Source: Neolentinus lepideus HHB14362 ss-1 (Eukaryota; Basidiomycota; Agaricomycetes; Gloeophyllales; Gloeophyllaceae). Taken from it: 64,000 nucleotides of DNA. Made by a program: the position numbers and the translations under genes. The notes beneath the pieces are model-generated. The model had not been told where the DNA came from and searched no databases. It worked only from the letters and a program-made list of their open reading frames with translations. Position 1 is the first letter of the stretch. Each line of letters begins with the position of its first letter. The stretch lies in the NCBI GenBank assembly GCA_001632425.1, contig KV425567.1, positions 434,001-498,000 on the forward strand, written 5' to 3'. Shown piece by piece: positions 1 to 11,950 of the stretch.

Positions 1-3000
1 TGGTAGCTTGCAAGGATTCCTCATCACCTGTGAATGCCTTGGCTGAGAGACTTATATAGCTCGCTTGTGGCATGATACGTACGAGAACATCGCCCGTGAT
101 GAAGTCAGTGAGCTCATCACTTCCATCCGGTGGTATCAAAGAGCGCTCAGAGCATCGGATCTGGATTTCACCTGGCTGCAGAACTCCATGCGGATCTGCG
201 TAACGTAAGACATCAGAAATAAACGACTTGGTGGCCATCGTATTTACCCGGAACGATGAATGCACTGCAAGACATGGGCACCGTGGGATTGAATTTAGTT
301 GCGTGTGTCTTGATGACCTTTTTTATCACCTGCTTCGTCTTCTCGCGGAGGACATAGCAATCCTCTGGCCTAAATCCAGCATCAATGAGGAACATATCGG
401 TTTCCTCCAGTGATGACGGACAGCCACTGATCATGTCTATCCACCAAGCAGATGACCGCCCGAAGATGACCTCGCCCAACTCGATCAGCTCATCATCTTC
501 GGTCTCTTCCTCCTCCTGTCTTTCTGCATATCCCCGCGCGCGAGCTTCACCTCCGGCTTCTCGCGCTTGGCGAGCGGAAAAGACACCACCGCCAATGGCT
601 AGGGCAAGCCATACATTGTAAGCACCGTCTGGCCCACTCCAGTCTGTTAGCGCAGTCACCCGTTCCTTTAGATCGGAGACCATCAAGGCAGTGAAGACTT
701 TCCAGTCAACTCCGTTCTCCCATATGTTCGTCATGGTCTCGGCCGAGAGTCGTGCTTGGCTTCTCATATGAGATGCTCGCAGGACGTCGATGGTCAGCCA
801 AGCCGGGTCGTACGCTTGCGTTTGGGCGTACTTGATCTTCTCCTGGGATGGACGGATAAATACCATCGGCTCCGGATTATTGTTCACCTCGTCGTCTGGG
901 TGCAGTAGGAGGAGACCCTAAGAGTACGTGTGAATCCTCGTCCACATCATTGGAGCAGGTGCAGACCTTACTGCCCGCTAAACGGCACTGTACCGCGGTT
1001 GGGGTGGAATGCCATCCCATGCGCCTCCGCAGCATATTAAGTCCAGCACGGTTGATCCAGCCACAACCGTCGGTCATTTCCATGAAGCTCGGCGGCTTTA
1101 CCTCGTCAGGATGCTCCTCTCTATAAGCAGGCCAAGCGGGTGAAACTGGGAATACTGTCAGCGCAGTACTGTAAGCGATTGGTACACCCACTTTCTTCGT
1201 CAAGGGGTTTAACATTTTCTTGAAGCAAACGAATCCCAGGTACAGAGTTGGACAAGCCTAGCGCCATGCGCGCTGCCCATTTGGCCATGGTCTATGAAGA
1301 ACCATGAACAAATCAACTGACAGATCAAAACGATGACACACCTGATTTTGATTCTGTGAAATGGGATTGTGCCATTCGATGAAACGGGAGATGGACCACC
1401 CATCACCGCTGGGCATGATCACTTTCTTGTCTGTAGTCAAGACTTCGTCCGTCTGGAAGAGGAATGCGGTCATATCCTTCGCATAGTACGCGCGGAAAAT
1501 CCGGCCATGGATCACGAAAGGTCGCTTGAAGTATCTCAACAGCTTCTCACCCCGTAATTTATTGGGACACTTGATGCTGATGAACCGGGCGGAACCGAAT
1601 CTGCGCGCAAAGCGGTGGGACGACCCAAGTTTCGGCTGCTCGAGGACAATGTGGCCATCTTCCTTCATCTTGGCGATGAAGTGGATCTTCCCGCCGTACC
1701 AACCGTCATCCCTGTTGCCCCCTCCCAAAGCTCCATAGGGATCGGCCTTTAACACTTCAGTTTCCTTGTCAAGTTCCGGCCAAGGAATCTAAAACGTCGT
1801 CAGCGGGCATGGCAGAGATGTGTCGGATTTCAGACCTTTGCCGCCTCCTCCTTGACAAACGCCATCTTGGAGAGATTATCTCGTTCTGCCGTCGTCCCGA
1901 GAATCTTTTCTACTAAAAGTTGAATAGTCTTGGGCGCCATATGGGCATTTGCGTCTGGCTTGGCACAGTTGCGATGCTGCAGCTCTTCCAGCCATGGAAT
2001 CTGAATGGAGTGATAGTCGATCCATTTCCCTTTATCTGGGCGTTTCGCCCGGTTCATTGCCCCTTGAATGGTCATGAAGCGGGCAATCTCCCACTGGACG
2101 CCGACCGGAAGCTTCCTCGCATCGAAGGCGTGCTGGTAATGATCATCATGAGCCTGAGGGTGTCCGTCAGCTGCGAAATCGTCGAACAACTTCGCCCCGT
2201 AGCTTACAATAATGACGGGCGTACCCGGAGGCACTTCCTCGTCTAGCAGACTGGTTGCTGTCTTCCGACGGACAGACCTTGCTCCAGAGAGGCCGGAAAA
2301 ATCCTCTCTATCTTTTCTCTTCTGCAAGACAGTAGGAGCTGGAGCTGGAGCCGAGATGGTCCTTTGCCTTGAAGAGCCCGCCTGCGCGTTGAACGTTGCT
2401 GCGACTATTTGACGGTCAGGTGCCTCAGTGAACACTACCATTAAGAAACTGGGCTTACAGAACTTGGGCTTTGTGGATATTGTATGGGGAGCTGATGTGG
2501 TCACAGAATCGGATACTTACGCATTTTTTTAGGAACATGAGATTCAAATTAAAGTTATTGTCCTACCAGTCCTCTCGAATAGCCTTGAGAATGCCGGCCC
2601 GGGCGGGTGCACAGAACTGGTCGATTCCGTGGAGGTCGCCGAGCCTGATAGATTTGTTACTTGGCGCACGTTCAGTGACACCATAATCGGCATACCTGAT
2701 GGGTTTGAGGGTGTTTTTGACGAGGGTGGAACGGGCTCAGTCTCGGGCTCCAACACTATGAGTAATGTAGACGTAATTGAGGAAGCAACACGACTCTGAA
2801 CTCGTTGAACATACAATCTTGGGTATGAATCTCTAGGAAACTGACATCTGCAATGTCTCCATACCAGTCCTGGAGTATTCCGAGTAGTTGAAGTGAACTC
2901 CCGAAACATTTACAACTTGAAGAAGCGCATGAAAAGTGTTACTGACCGGCGACTTGGCGCGCAACGACGCCTTTGAATCCACGATAGGAACATCTTGGTC

Positions 3001-3233
3001 GTCGTCATCGTCAATGATGATAATTTCCTTTCCATCCGCTGTCTCTTTTCTGGCGCCCACTAGCTCCAGTTCCCAATCAACTTGTATAACGGCGTCAAGC
3101 AAAGGTAAATAATTCGGAGACTGCGAGCACTCCACTCACCACCGTCGAAATCGAACGCCTTCGCAAACTCTTGCAACTCTGACTCTGAGAAGTCAGATGC
3201 ATGATCAAAATCGGGCAAGTCCTCCACCTCCAT
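1..3233 (-). CDS. RNA-dependent RNA polymerase, quelling type (3' end beyond window)
   Basis: Eukaryotic-type RdRP that makes double-stranded RNA from single-stranded templates for RNA silencing. Telling segments in order are GVQWEIARF (near 2090), the YGGKIHF...RFARRFGS...FKRPFVIHGRIFRA block (1500-1700), MTDGCGWINRAGL with VQCRLAGSK (about 970-1080), and VPMSCSAFIVP followed by ADPHGVLQPGEIQIR at about 170-290. These match the conserved core of the QDE-1/Rdp1 family. The DxDGD catalytic loop normally lies some 70 residues further on, so it falls outside the window. I start at ATG 3233, the first in-frame ATG of the acidic N-terminal exon. The next exon holds EIIIIDDDDD, which resembles a SUMO-interacting motif. 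Several short introns interrupt the gene; the exons between 2.5 and 2.9 kb are the least certain. Family is secure, subfamily is not. Confidence 0.85.
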
Positions 3234-3442
3234 CTCCAAGTCGCCGTGTCGGTAGTATGATGAGAGAACCACAACCAAAATGAAAGCAAAGCGTAAACCA
3301 GAGCAAGGGCACAAATAGATCCGTCTTTGTTAGATACGCGTCAAGATACAAGCAACGTGCAAGATACAACAATGTTGTGCAAAGTCGGCGAGTGGGGGTA
3401 CTACAGATGAGATATACAACGTCGATCGAAGATCGGGCGAGT

Positions 3443-3448
3443 CACGTG
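3443..3448. promoter_or_regulatory. CACGTG E-box upstream of the RdRP gene
   Basis: TCACGTG lies about 210 bp upstream of the RdRP start. CACGTG is the core site of bHLH factors of the Cbf1/USF class. The same heptamer occurs in four other upstream regions of this window. The function is inferred. Confidence 0.35.
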
Positions 3449-3587
3449 CACCGCGTTGTGGACGCGTGTGGGGGGAGCTAATTTTGTGATCCGGGCACTG
3501 CACTGTCGGATCCGCTCCGAGGACGTATCCTCAGAGCCAGCGCTTACGGATATTTGGTCGATGAAGTGCTGGAGCGATTTGTGTTCC

Positions 3588-5035
3588 TCTTTCTGATGTG
3601 ATGTGTATGTTGTCAATCTGCCTGCCTAGCTTCTGATAATCCTAAACATCGCCAGGCACAAAAGTCAATTTATGAATAAATCGATGCGGTTCTCTACTCC
3701 CCCGCGAACGTCCAGCAACTTCCTGGTTACTCGAGGCGCTGAACAATCGGCTTGCGTTTCTCTTTTTGATGTGTATGTCGTGGATCTGCCTGCCTCGCCG
3801 GGGACGATTCCAAGGATCGTCGGCCCAAGAATCAATTTATGGATAAATTGATGTGGTCCTCTAACCCCCGACGCCTGGCGTGGACTCGGCGTACGATATC
3901 TGGTCTATGGAAGCTGCGCTGGCTGGATACGCTATCTCTCTGCCTCCGACGTTGGTACCTAATCCCGAGCCTGCCCATGAATTGCGCCCTTGCAGGCTGA
4001 AGTATCCATGCTGCCCGTCGAATATGGATCTCGACCGTGTGATTTGTCTGCAGACACGCCGCACAGAGCATCCAGCCCTGTCTGTCGACACTTGCCAATC
4101 GCAAGGCCGTGTATTGTCGAACTCTCGAAGCTTTGGCGCACAACCTGGCCAGCGCAACGAAGACACCTATCAACAAGACACGTCCGCTTCACAACCTTCA
4201 CGCCACAATGAAGATGCTGTATAGATCCGGGTTCAAGCGCAAGGCTCGCCCGACAATCACCGCCTCCCGAGCTGGGGGTGTTTCTCCCTTGGGCTCTGGA
4301 CGTCCGCAGCTGAAAACGCATCATCCCACTGCAGCCCGAGGACGAAATCTCGATTCAAATATTCACGTCTTTGACTCGCGGGGCGTGATTGACGCCTTTC
4401 AATCGAAGATGTACCTAGTTTCTAATAATTCCAAGCATCGTCGGGCCAAGCAACAATTTATGGGAAATTGATGTGGTTCTCTACCCCTCCACTCCTGGTG
4501 CCCGGACTCAACTGGCTGCACGGGCTAAATCTGCTTCCGACGTTGGTATCTGGTGTCTAATCCCGAGACCGCCCACGAACTGCCTGAAGTATCCATCTTG
4601 CGTGCACGACCGCGAACTTCCCGGTGTCGTACTCGCCAATAATGTGTCGTCGAGTTCGGCCAAGGGAAACCTACTAGCACTGGTCCTAGCCAGCGTGACG
4701 AAGACACCTGCCCATCGAAGACACGTCTGCTTCACAATCCGCCAGGACCTTCACGCCGCAACCTGCCGCCAAGCGTCCTAGTGAGCGTTCCTCGGACGTT
4801 GGTATGATTCTGTTACCGGCCGACATGCAGTCCGGTAGGGAAAGGCGACCTGGGATTTGCTCGTCGACTTTTGCGTCCATCTGAAGCCTGGGGGCGTTCC
4901 TCCCTCAGCTCTGAGATCTGAACGTCCGGCTGAAAACACTTCGCGCGCGACATCTGACGGCAGCTCGTTCTCGAAATATCACGTCTTTGCTGACGGGGCG
5001 TGAATGACGCCTTTGAAGCAAAAAATACAGTATGT
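3588..5035. repeat. Diverged tandem duplication, two ~620-bp units plus a partial unit
   Basis: Three non-identical copies lie head to tail: a partial unit at about 3588-3759 and two long units at about 3760-4405 and 4405-5035. Matching landmarks are CAATTTATG..AAAT.GATG.GGT.CTCTA at 3663, 3831 and 4449, CACGCC after a CTTCACAA block near 4200 and 4755, CTGGGGG.GTT.CTCCCT at 4270 and 4886, and ATTCACGTCTTTG/ATCACGTCTTTG near 4363 and 4979. Copies differ by many substitutions and small indels. No protein family is recognisable in any frame, and no terminal inverted repeats or transposase were seen. It fills the gap between the RdRP and GMF genes. Confidence 0.75.
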
Positions 5036-5368
5036 ACTCCGAGCCTGACACACTGCTGTGACACCATCTATGCGACCGCGATCAGTGATCCTGCGCGCGC
5101 GTTGAGGTGCATTTATTTCCCGTTTGCTTTTGGGTTTCTCGTGTCCCGCAGTCCTCCGCCGGACTAACGTTGCGGCGCTGAGTCTTTCCTGAGAGTAAGC
5201 GGAGATGTATACGCGTTGGTGGCACGTCATAATCTGCACAACGAGGCAGTGGGAGATAAAGAGAATTGCCGCATGTGAAAGCATATATTCTTAATTGCAG
5301 AGTGCGTGGTACATGTGTGGGCGATATAACCCGATTCGGAGAATATACGGAAAGGGAGATAGGGAGGA

Positions 5369-5932
5369 CTAGAGGAGCTGGGCGTCGATGGCCTGCTTGG
5401 TCAAGCCGTCTGGTCCGTCGCGGACGTCGATGACCTTTGCTACGTCGGCCTGGATAAGAGTGGTCAGCCGAGGATAAATGGGGAAAGGACGGACGGACGG
5501 TTGTCTGAAAGTCGAGAATGGCGGAGGCGTGGAGGGTGAGGAGGCCCATCTCGCTCGATGGGGGCGCCCAGTTGACGAGGACGAGGGGGAAGGACTTGCG
5601 GCCGTCTGGGTGGACGAGCTCGTAGGAGAGGAGGACGTAGCGGGGGGAGTTTTCTGGGAGTTCTGGGAGGGGATGGGGATGGGGTGAGAGGGGGATAAAG
5701 GGAGACTATACCGTCTGCTAGGTCCTCTGGAGAGATGTCGTCGAATGTCTCTACCTCTTCCATGATGAGCTTCTGCTTGTTGACGCGGACGACGATGGCT
5801 GCGCTGCCTGCATTGCGGCGGGCGAAGCGGAATTTGCGGAGGGAGTCTTTGAGGGACTGGGGGATGTCGACTGTGTGGGACTGGAGCGTGTCACTGCCTG
5901 GACTGCAGACGATACACGAGAGCACTGACCAT
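5369..5932 (-). CDS. GMF1: Glia maturation factor (ADF-homology protein, GMF/Aim7)
   Basis: Small ADF-H protein that binds the Arp2/3 complex, removes branches from actin networks and inhibits Arp2/3 nucleation. Spliced length is about 139 residues, the normal GMF size, and a single ADF-H domain fills it. Recognisable stretches are SLRKFRFARRN, PRYVLLSYELVHPDGR and the C-terminal DGLTKQAIDAQLL. The start is ATG 5932. A 49-bp intron (5881-5929) follows directly after the ATG, so the second codon begins exon 2, giving MSHTVDIPQSL. Further short introns lie near 5661-5711 and 5460-5510. The unspliced frame that seems to extend upstream begins with GTG and is not the true start. It is divergently arranged with the MFS gene, with 149 bp between the starts. 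Confidence 0.92.
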
Positions 5933-6081
5933 GATGATAGTAGTGATGATGACAGTGTATTAGAGACAGTATAGTCTACTATAACAGATAAGATATCGGC
6001 TGCGGACCAGGAACTACCCGCGTGTAGTGCTAGTATATCGTAGTGCTAGTATATCTCACCCATGCACCCCATCCTCTCCCA

Positions 6082-8492
6082 ATGCCTCGCCCAAACCCAA
6101 GCAAGTCCCGCTCCCGCCTCCGTGCCCCCTCCCGCTCGTCCGTCGCCTCCCAGCCCTACCTCCCAGATGGCCCCGCAGACCTCATCCTCCCAGACGGGCC
6201 AGTAGACGAGGAGACTGCAAACCTCCTCCACGAGTTCATCCATCCTCATAGGCAGCACACAGAGGACACCCTCGTCGAAGAGACTACTGCAGACGACGAG
6301 AACCCAGATGAGAATACAGACGACGACGAGATTGACCGCGAATGGGAGCGGCGCAGCTCCCTGCCTTGGTGGAAGAAGCCCTCTGCCTACTGGTAATTAC
6401 TCTGCTCTCCTGCACAACACCCTGCTCATCCAATCCAGGTTCCTCGTCATGGTCCCCTTTTCTTCCCTGACCATGTCCGCAACCCTTGCCCCCAGAATCG
6501 AGATATACACCCGTCTGGCCTGCAAAGCCCACAAGCCAGAGTACACCACCCACGGCCCCGCAGACGCCGGCGTCTACCTCCCCAGCGCCATCCACGATCC
6601 TTCAGCCTCCATTGCATACAATACCTTTGACCATCTCCTAAATGGCAGTGGGTCCGTATCCGTCACGTACACCCCCGCAGAACTCGACCTCTACAAGAAA
6701 GAGCAGCAGCTCTGCGCGAGCGACCCAGTCGTCCAAGCCGCCGTCGCAAAGCTCACCGCAGGTCAGACCCTTCCCAATACTCACTATACCTCCTCACCAC
6801 TCCCGCAGTCACCACCGCCATCATGGGCATCCTCGGCTTCCTCACCACCGCCTGGTGGGGATCCGTAAGCGCTCCCCCTTGCACAATTCCCCTTAGAGAC
6901 TAACCGCCCCCCTGGCAGCTCTCCGACCGCCACGGCCGCGTCCTCGTCATGCGCTTCACCGTCCTCGGCCTCCTCTTCCAAATGTGCAACTTTATCTTCG
7001 TCGCCCACTACTCCCAGCACATCCCCGGCGGCTACTGGTTCCTCATCCTCAGCGCCGTCGTCGAGGGCGCCTTTGGCGGTGCGCTCTTACTTCCCATCAC
7101 ATTCATCACTCTCGTATTAATGACAGCTGCGTGCTGGCAGGCATCACGACAGCCGCCGCCGCGACGCACGCGTACATCGCCGACTGCACGCCCCCCGCCG
7201 CGCGCTCGCGTGCCTTCTCCCTCCAGCTCGGCCTCCTCTTCGCCGGCACCGCCGTCGGGCCGACCCTCGGCGGCCTGCTCGTGCGCGCCACCCAGGACCT
7301 GCTGTCGCTCTTCTACATCGCGCTCGCCATCGACGCGGGCTACGCGGCGATGGTGTGGTTCGTCATCCCGGAGAGCCTGACGGACGCGGAGATGCGCGGG
7401 AATAGGGAGAGGAGGAGGAGGAGGGAGGGGGCTGGAAGGGGGCTGTTAAGCCCATTGAGTGTGTTTGTGCCCGTGAGGACGAGCAAGGGGCGGCGTGATT
7501 GGAACTTGACGCTTGTGGCGGGGGCGTTTGGGCTGGTTATTTTGAATTTTGTGAGTGACCTAGTTGGAGGGGTGAGAGGAAGCTCACGCTATCTTAGGGA
7601 GGGCTCACGTACAAATTTCAATATGCGGCGAGTACGTATCACTGGGGGTCCGAGGCGGTGAGCTATATTGTCTTCATCAGTCGACTTGGATGGACTAATA
7701 GGCCACATTTAGCTCGGCTACTGGCTGAGTCTCGTCGGCGCCTCTCGCGCGCTCCACCTAACCGTCCTCCTTCCCCGTGCGTACCCGTTCCTCCACCCCG
7801 TCCCCACCTCCTGACTCCCACCCGCAGTCATCATCCACCTCTGCAAACCCAACCCTCCGCCCATCCAGCTCCCCACCTCGCCCACCGAGCCGCTCTCCTC
7901 CTCCCCCTCTCCCCCTCCTAAGCCCTCCCCCGCCTTCGACCTCCACCTCGCGCGCGGCGCCCTCCTCATCGAGCTCCTCGCCTACACCCTCATGCCCCTC
8001 GCCCCCACCGGCGCCGCCTTCACCGCCTCCGCCGCGCTCGGCTCGCTCGGCGCGGGCTTCTCGCCCGCCGCGCAGTCGCTCGCGCTCGCGCTGTACGCGC
8101 AGCAGGGCGGGCGGGAGACGGGCGCGCTCTTCGGCGCGTGGAGCGTCGTGCAGGTCGTCGCGAGCCAGGTGCTCGGGCCCGCGCTGTACGGGGTGACGTA
8201 TGTAAGGACGGTGGAGACGTTCCCGCAGGCGATCTTTTTTGTGAGCGCCGGGGGCGTGGCGGTNNNNNNNNNNNNNNNNNNNNNNNNNNNNNNNNNNNNN
8301 NNNNNNNNNNNNNNNNNNNNNNNNNNNNNNNNNNNNNNNNNNNNNNNNNNNNNNNNNNNNNNNNNNNNNNNNNNNNNNNNNNNNNNNNGGGAGGAGACGG
8401 TGGTGGGGGAGGAGGCGGTAGGGGATGAGCTTGATCGGGGGAGGAAGGCCAAGGCGAAGAGCGTCGTCGCTTCGGCGGGGGACGATGCGTGA
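6082..8492 (+). CDS. Major facilitator superfamily transporter (contains assembly gap)
   Basis: Multi-pass MFS transporter, probably 12 helices, substrate unknown. After a cytosolic N-terminus rich in D/E comes helix 1 (FLVMVPFSSLTMSATLAPRI). Next are a loop exon, an exon with ITTAIMGILGFL-like helix residues, and LSDRHGRVLVMR, which is MFS motif A in the helix 2-3 loop. Then comes HAYIADCTPPAARSRAF, the equivalent of the motif C/B region. The second half ends with GAGFSPAAQSLALALYAQQGG and FGAWSVVQVVASQVLGPALYG. The overall pattern is like the TetA/MFSD14 (yeast YCR023C) group. At least seven introns are inferred. The last helix is lost in 125 N (8264-8388), so the protein cannot be fully read. 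The region is very GC-rich. Confidence 0.85.
8264..8388. other. Assembly gap (125 N)
   Basis: A run of undetermined bases inside the last coding exon of the MFS transporter. The flanks stay open in the same frame when the gap is taken at face value, but its true length is unknown. Confidence 0.99.
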
Positions 8493-8749
8493 GCGACGGA
8501 TACCATGTAATGCGCCCAACCGTTATTCATCTCGCGGTTCTTTGTCACGGTTTCGATTTCTGGATATTTGTATTACTACATGACGATAGATCCTCTCTTG
8601 TAGGTTAGTATTCCGTGTAGTAACATTGGCTAGCGATTACAGGTCACGTAGTTATTAGTATACAAGAACGACTACAGTCCGAGTCTGACGGGAATAAATA
8701 CCCAAGGCGAGATGTCCAGTACACGAAAGGTATACGAAACATGTAAGGA

Positions 8750-10312
8750 TTAAGCGAACCTGCTCTTCAAATACCCCTCCAGCATCTTCGCATGTGCGCT
8801 CTCAATCGGGATCACAAACGCGCGCGCGCGCCACCACCGCCAAAACGCGTAAAAGAGCGAGCCGCCGAGGATGGCGCCGAGGCCGAGGACGGCGGAGCCG
8901 GCGCCGACGATGATGGTGAGCAGCCACGCGATGCCGAGGACGCGGTCGAGGACGCGGCCGAGGTAGCGTTTGGGGGTGGCGAGCGGGTCGGGGGTGGGGG
9001 TATAGGAGGGGGGGAGGCGCAGCGTTGGTGGGGGTGCGGTGGGGGTGCTGGGAGCCGGTGCGGGGAGGAGGAGGAGGGAGATGATGGGTTTCTAGGAGAC
9101 GTTAAGGAGGAGGAGAGGGATGGGAGGGTGGGCTTACGTGGTCTGAGGTGGTGTAGGATGGGATGGAGGTGTAGAGGAGGTTCTTGATGTTGGAGGAGGT
9201 GGGGGTTTCTGGCGAGTCGGTGTGGGTGGCGTAGAGCACTCGGTCGGTCCATGATGGGGCACGGAGTGGGCTGAGTGATTGCAGTCAAGGTATGTCATTT
9301 AGTGGCAGAATTGGATCTGTGACCGACCTGTACTTTTCTACCTCCCCGAGTTGGTGCTTGTACGTACACTTGAACCTCCAAAACTCGCCTTCCCTTAGAC
9401 CCACAAACGCACTCCCCTTGGTCCGCTCCACAAGCAACTGGTCGTACTCTTTCAGACTCTGCCTGTCCGCATCCGAATCCAGCGCCTTCACAAATTCCGC
9501 ACGGTTCTTCAGTCCTTGAAGAGGGTGCGAGGGCGGGAGGGAGACGCGAAAGTTGAGGTCGCCAAAGAAGAAAAGGTGCGAGGTAGAGTACATTGTTGTG
9601 GGGTCGGTGGACGCGGTGCTGGGGAGGGGCGGGAAGAGGAGGGTGCGGACGATATGGTGGTAGTCGGCGATGCGGGAGGAGAGCTTGTGTTCGTGCGCCG
9701 TCAGGTGGGCGCACACGAAACTGGACAAGGCGTCAGCACTTCTGTCGAGCTGAAGAAAATATGATGACACGCACGTAAATACTTCCCCTGTCCCTCCATC
9801 GTCTGCAGGCACACGGAAGCGCACCCCCACCGCACCCTTGTTCCCCAAGTACAGCGGTCCTGACCCCGTCCACTGTGTCTGCACGTCGCACAGTTTCCTT
9901 CCAACGCCGTCGTCGCGGCCATACACGAGCAGCGCGACGCCTACGTTCACAATCTTTGCTATGAGGATATACTTCTCCTTGTTCGGTGCGTGTGCTTCGA
10001 TCTGAGAGAGTATGAGGGCATCTCTGTTGTTGATCACCCTTTTCGAGAGACCAGAGACTACGCTTGCTTGAGTGTGTGCGCGAATAGGAATAATGTGCAG
10101 CTGCACTCACATCCAAGGTGGAGAGGCAAGAGCTCTTGGAAGCCGACCGCAACAATGTCGGGTGCTCTTGGTTCACGAGACAGAAAGTTCGAGACCTGTA
10201 GCGTTGGGGATAGCCAGTCAACGAGGTCCTGGGGTAGTCCAAATATTCCTTGTAGATTGGTATTATAGGAGGCAATTTGGACAAGTAGGCGGTCCTGGTT
10301 TTGGATGGACAT
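8750..10312 (-). CDS. Inositol polyphosphate 5-phosphatase with C-terminal membrane anchor
   Basis: Mg-dependent endonuclease/exonuclease/phosphatase-fold enzyme that removes the 5-phosphate from inositol phosphates or phosphoinositides. The N-terminus carries RLLVQIASYNTNLQG, then PDIVAVGFQELLPL (catalytic Glu). GNKGAVGVRF, FVCAHLTAHEHK, FFFGDLNFR, PSWTDRVLY and TSDHKPI follow in the family order. The last two are the signature catalytic motifs. After the catalytic domain there is a proline-rich linker and one hydrophobic stretch (IAWLLTIIVGAGSAVLGLGAILGG in part) just before the C-terminus, so the enzyme is probably tail-anchored. No Sac1, C2 or OCRL RhoGAP domain is present. Start ATG 10312, stop at 8750, and several short introns. 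Specific substrate is not determinable. Confidence 0.9.
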
Positions 10313-10572
10313 GTTCACAAACGTACGGTAGGTACACAAAGGTCGCACATGGGTATCACAAGGTCCAAGGAATAATAGTACTAGTTCCAGACAATCATGG
10401 AGGCTGACATTCACCTGTGCGCAGACTCGGAGGCAAGCCCGCGGCCACCATACTGCAGCCGAAGTTTCGCCACAGAGACTGACAACCAGTACTTCCAACT
10501 GCGCAAATCTTACTTAATGGGAGAGATATTATACATTGTACGACACAGATACCCGACAAGAACACTGATAAA

Positions 10573-11739
10573 TTATTCCCTCGGTAAGAAGGGACTGGTA
10601 CGGGTAGAAGGAGCCTCGATAACTGGGGGAAGCGTCTTGGCCAACTCCTGCGTCCCCGCAGGGAAGGGCAGGTCGTCCACCCCCTTCGGAAGCACCTTCT
10701 CGAATAATGCCTTGGCATGATTATGCTGCGCCAGGGCAACCATGACCTTCTTGGCATCCCGCACCATAACGTGCGCATCGTCGACACCAGGAACACATCC
10801 TTTGACGAACACGAGGTTGAGCGCGGTGTCCACACGAACAACCTTCAAATTTTGAGTTGTGATTCGTACACCACCCAAGCGACCAGGCATCTTCTTGCCT
10901 GGCCAGATACGTCCAGGATCCTAGGAGCAATGTCCACTAAACTGCTATAATTGCTGGGGAGCGCGAGCGTACCTGGTGAGCACCCATAGAACCACTGGAA
11001 CGGTGTGATACTGAAACACCGTGACTGGCGCGGAGACCCTTGAAGTTCCAACGCTTCATACCACCTTGGAAACCTTTACCAATGCTACACGGCAAGATTC
11101 AAGTTGAGTGGCTCCACTCCAGACTGGGGCTATGACTTACGAGTTGGCAATAACATCAACAAATTGCCCAGGGACAAAGTGGATAGCGGAGAGTGTGGTA
11201 CCTATAGAGATAATATTGTTCGAAATGTGGTGGACTAACAGCAAGTCATGTACGCACCGACTGGGACATGGGCATCCGGCGTGACAGGGAATTCCTTCAC
11301 AATCTGCTTTGGTCCAACATTCGCTTTCTTGAAATGACCCATCATTTGCGCGGTCGTGTTCTTCTCTCGTTTGTCAGAGGCAGCAACCTGCACGGCATGA
11401 TATTCGGTGTTGTCCTTGCGGATCGACTTAATGTTTGCTGTCACTTGACAGTTATCCAACTGTCAGGGCAATCTTCGATAACAAGCATTACATTCAAGAT
11501 CATAGTATGCGGACCTGGAGAACAGTGACCGGATGTCGCGCTCCTTGGTCGTCCCACATGGCCGTCATTCCTCTCTTCCTTGCAATAACTCCAGTCCGAA
11601 TAGACTTTGGCGTCCATCTTGCAACTCGCTTCTCCTTCGGTTCGGCCTGTACAGGAATAGCCTGTTTAGCGGCAGTAGAGTGTATTCCTCTACATGTTCG
11701 GAATGCCGACAGTGGATTGAGCGAACAGGCCCGCAGCAT
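10573..11739 (-). CDS. MRPL9: Mitochondrial large-subunit ribosomal protein uL3m
   Basis: Ribosomal protein L3 of the mitochondrial large subunit, which reaches the peptidyl transferase centre. Exon 1 encodes a basic, hydroxylated leader with FRTCRGIHS, a plausible mitochondrial presequence. It is followed by [18 protein letters not shown], the typical L3 start of the mature domain. Later exons give [45 protein letters not shown], the GSMGAHQDPGR loop and [10 protein letters not shown], all hallmark L3 segments. The C-terminal extension ends near PFLPRE. Start ATG 11739. It is divergently paired with the Rrn6-like gene, with 211 bp between starts and an E-box between them. Confidence 0.93.
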
Positions 11740-11795
11740 GACGCTGTGGAAGATGCAGAGTGCACTGCGGCCATCTCGGGCGTGAAATTATTTGT

Positions 11796-11801
11796 CACGT
11801 G
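11796..11801. promoter_or_regulatory. CACGTG E-box in uL3m / Rrn6-like divergent promoter
   Basis: TCACGTG sits in the 211-bp space between the two starts, 57 bp from the uL3m ATG. A bHLH binding site is inferred from the motif alone. Confidence 0.4.
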
Positions 11802-11950
11802 CCGTCGTGTCTGTTTGGTGTTAATCCTTTGGATCTCCAGTTTTTCTCTAAGCTGCGACAACGAGGTAATCTTGATGCTGCTCAAGTTCACTAGGAAGAA
11901 GCTGACTATCCAAATTATGTAGTTGATAGTACCGTCGTCCATCAAATGGA

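Noticed and set aside
3832..4781. Several ORFs of 60-120 codons in the tandem duplication
   Set aside because: They overlap on both strands and do not keep frame between copies.
5735..5974. Plus-strand ORF over the GMF start
   Set aside because: Antisense shadow of the GMF exons.
7718..8548. Long minus-strand frames rich in G, E and R across the MFS gene
   Set aside because: They are shadows of the GC-rich coding strand and cross the N gap; the plus strand gives clear MFS motifs.
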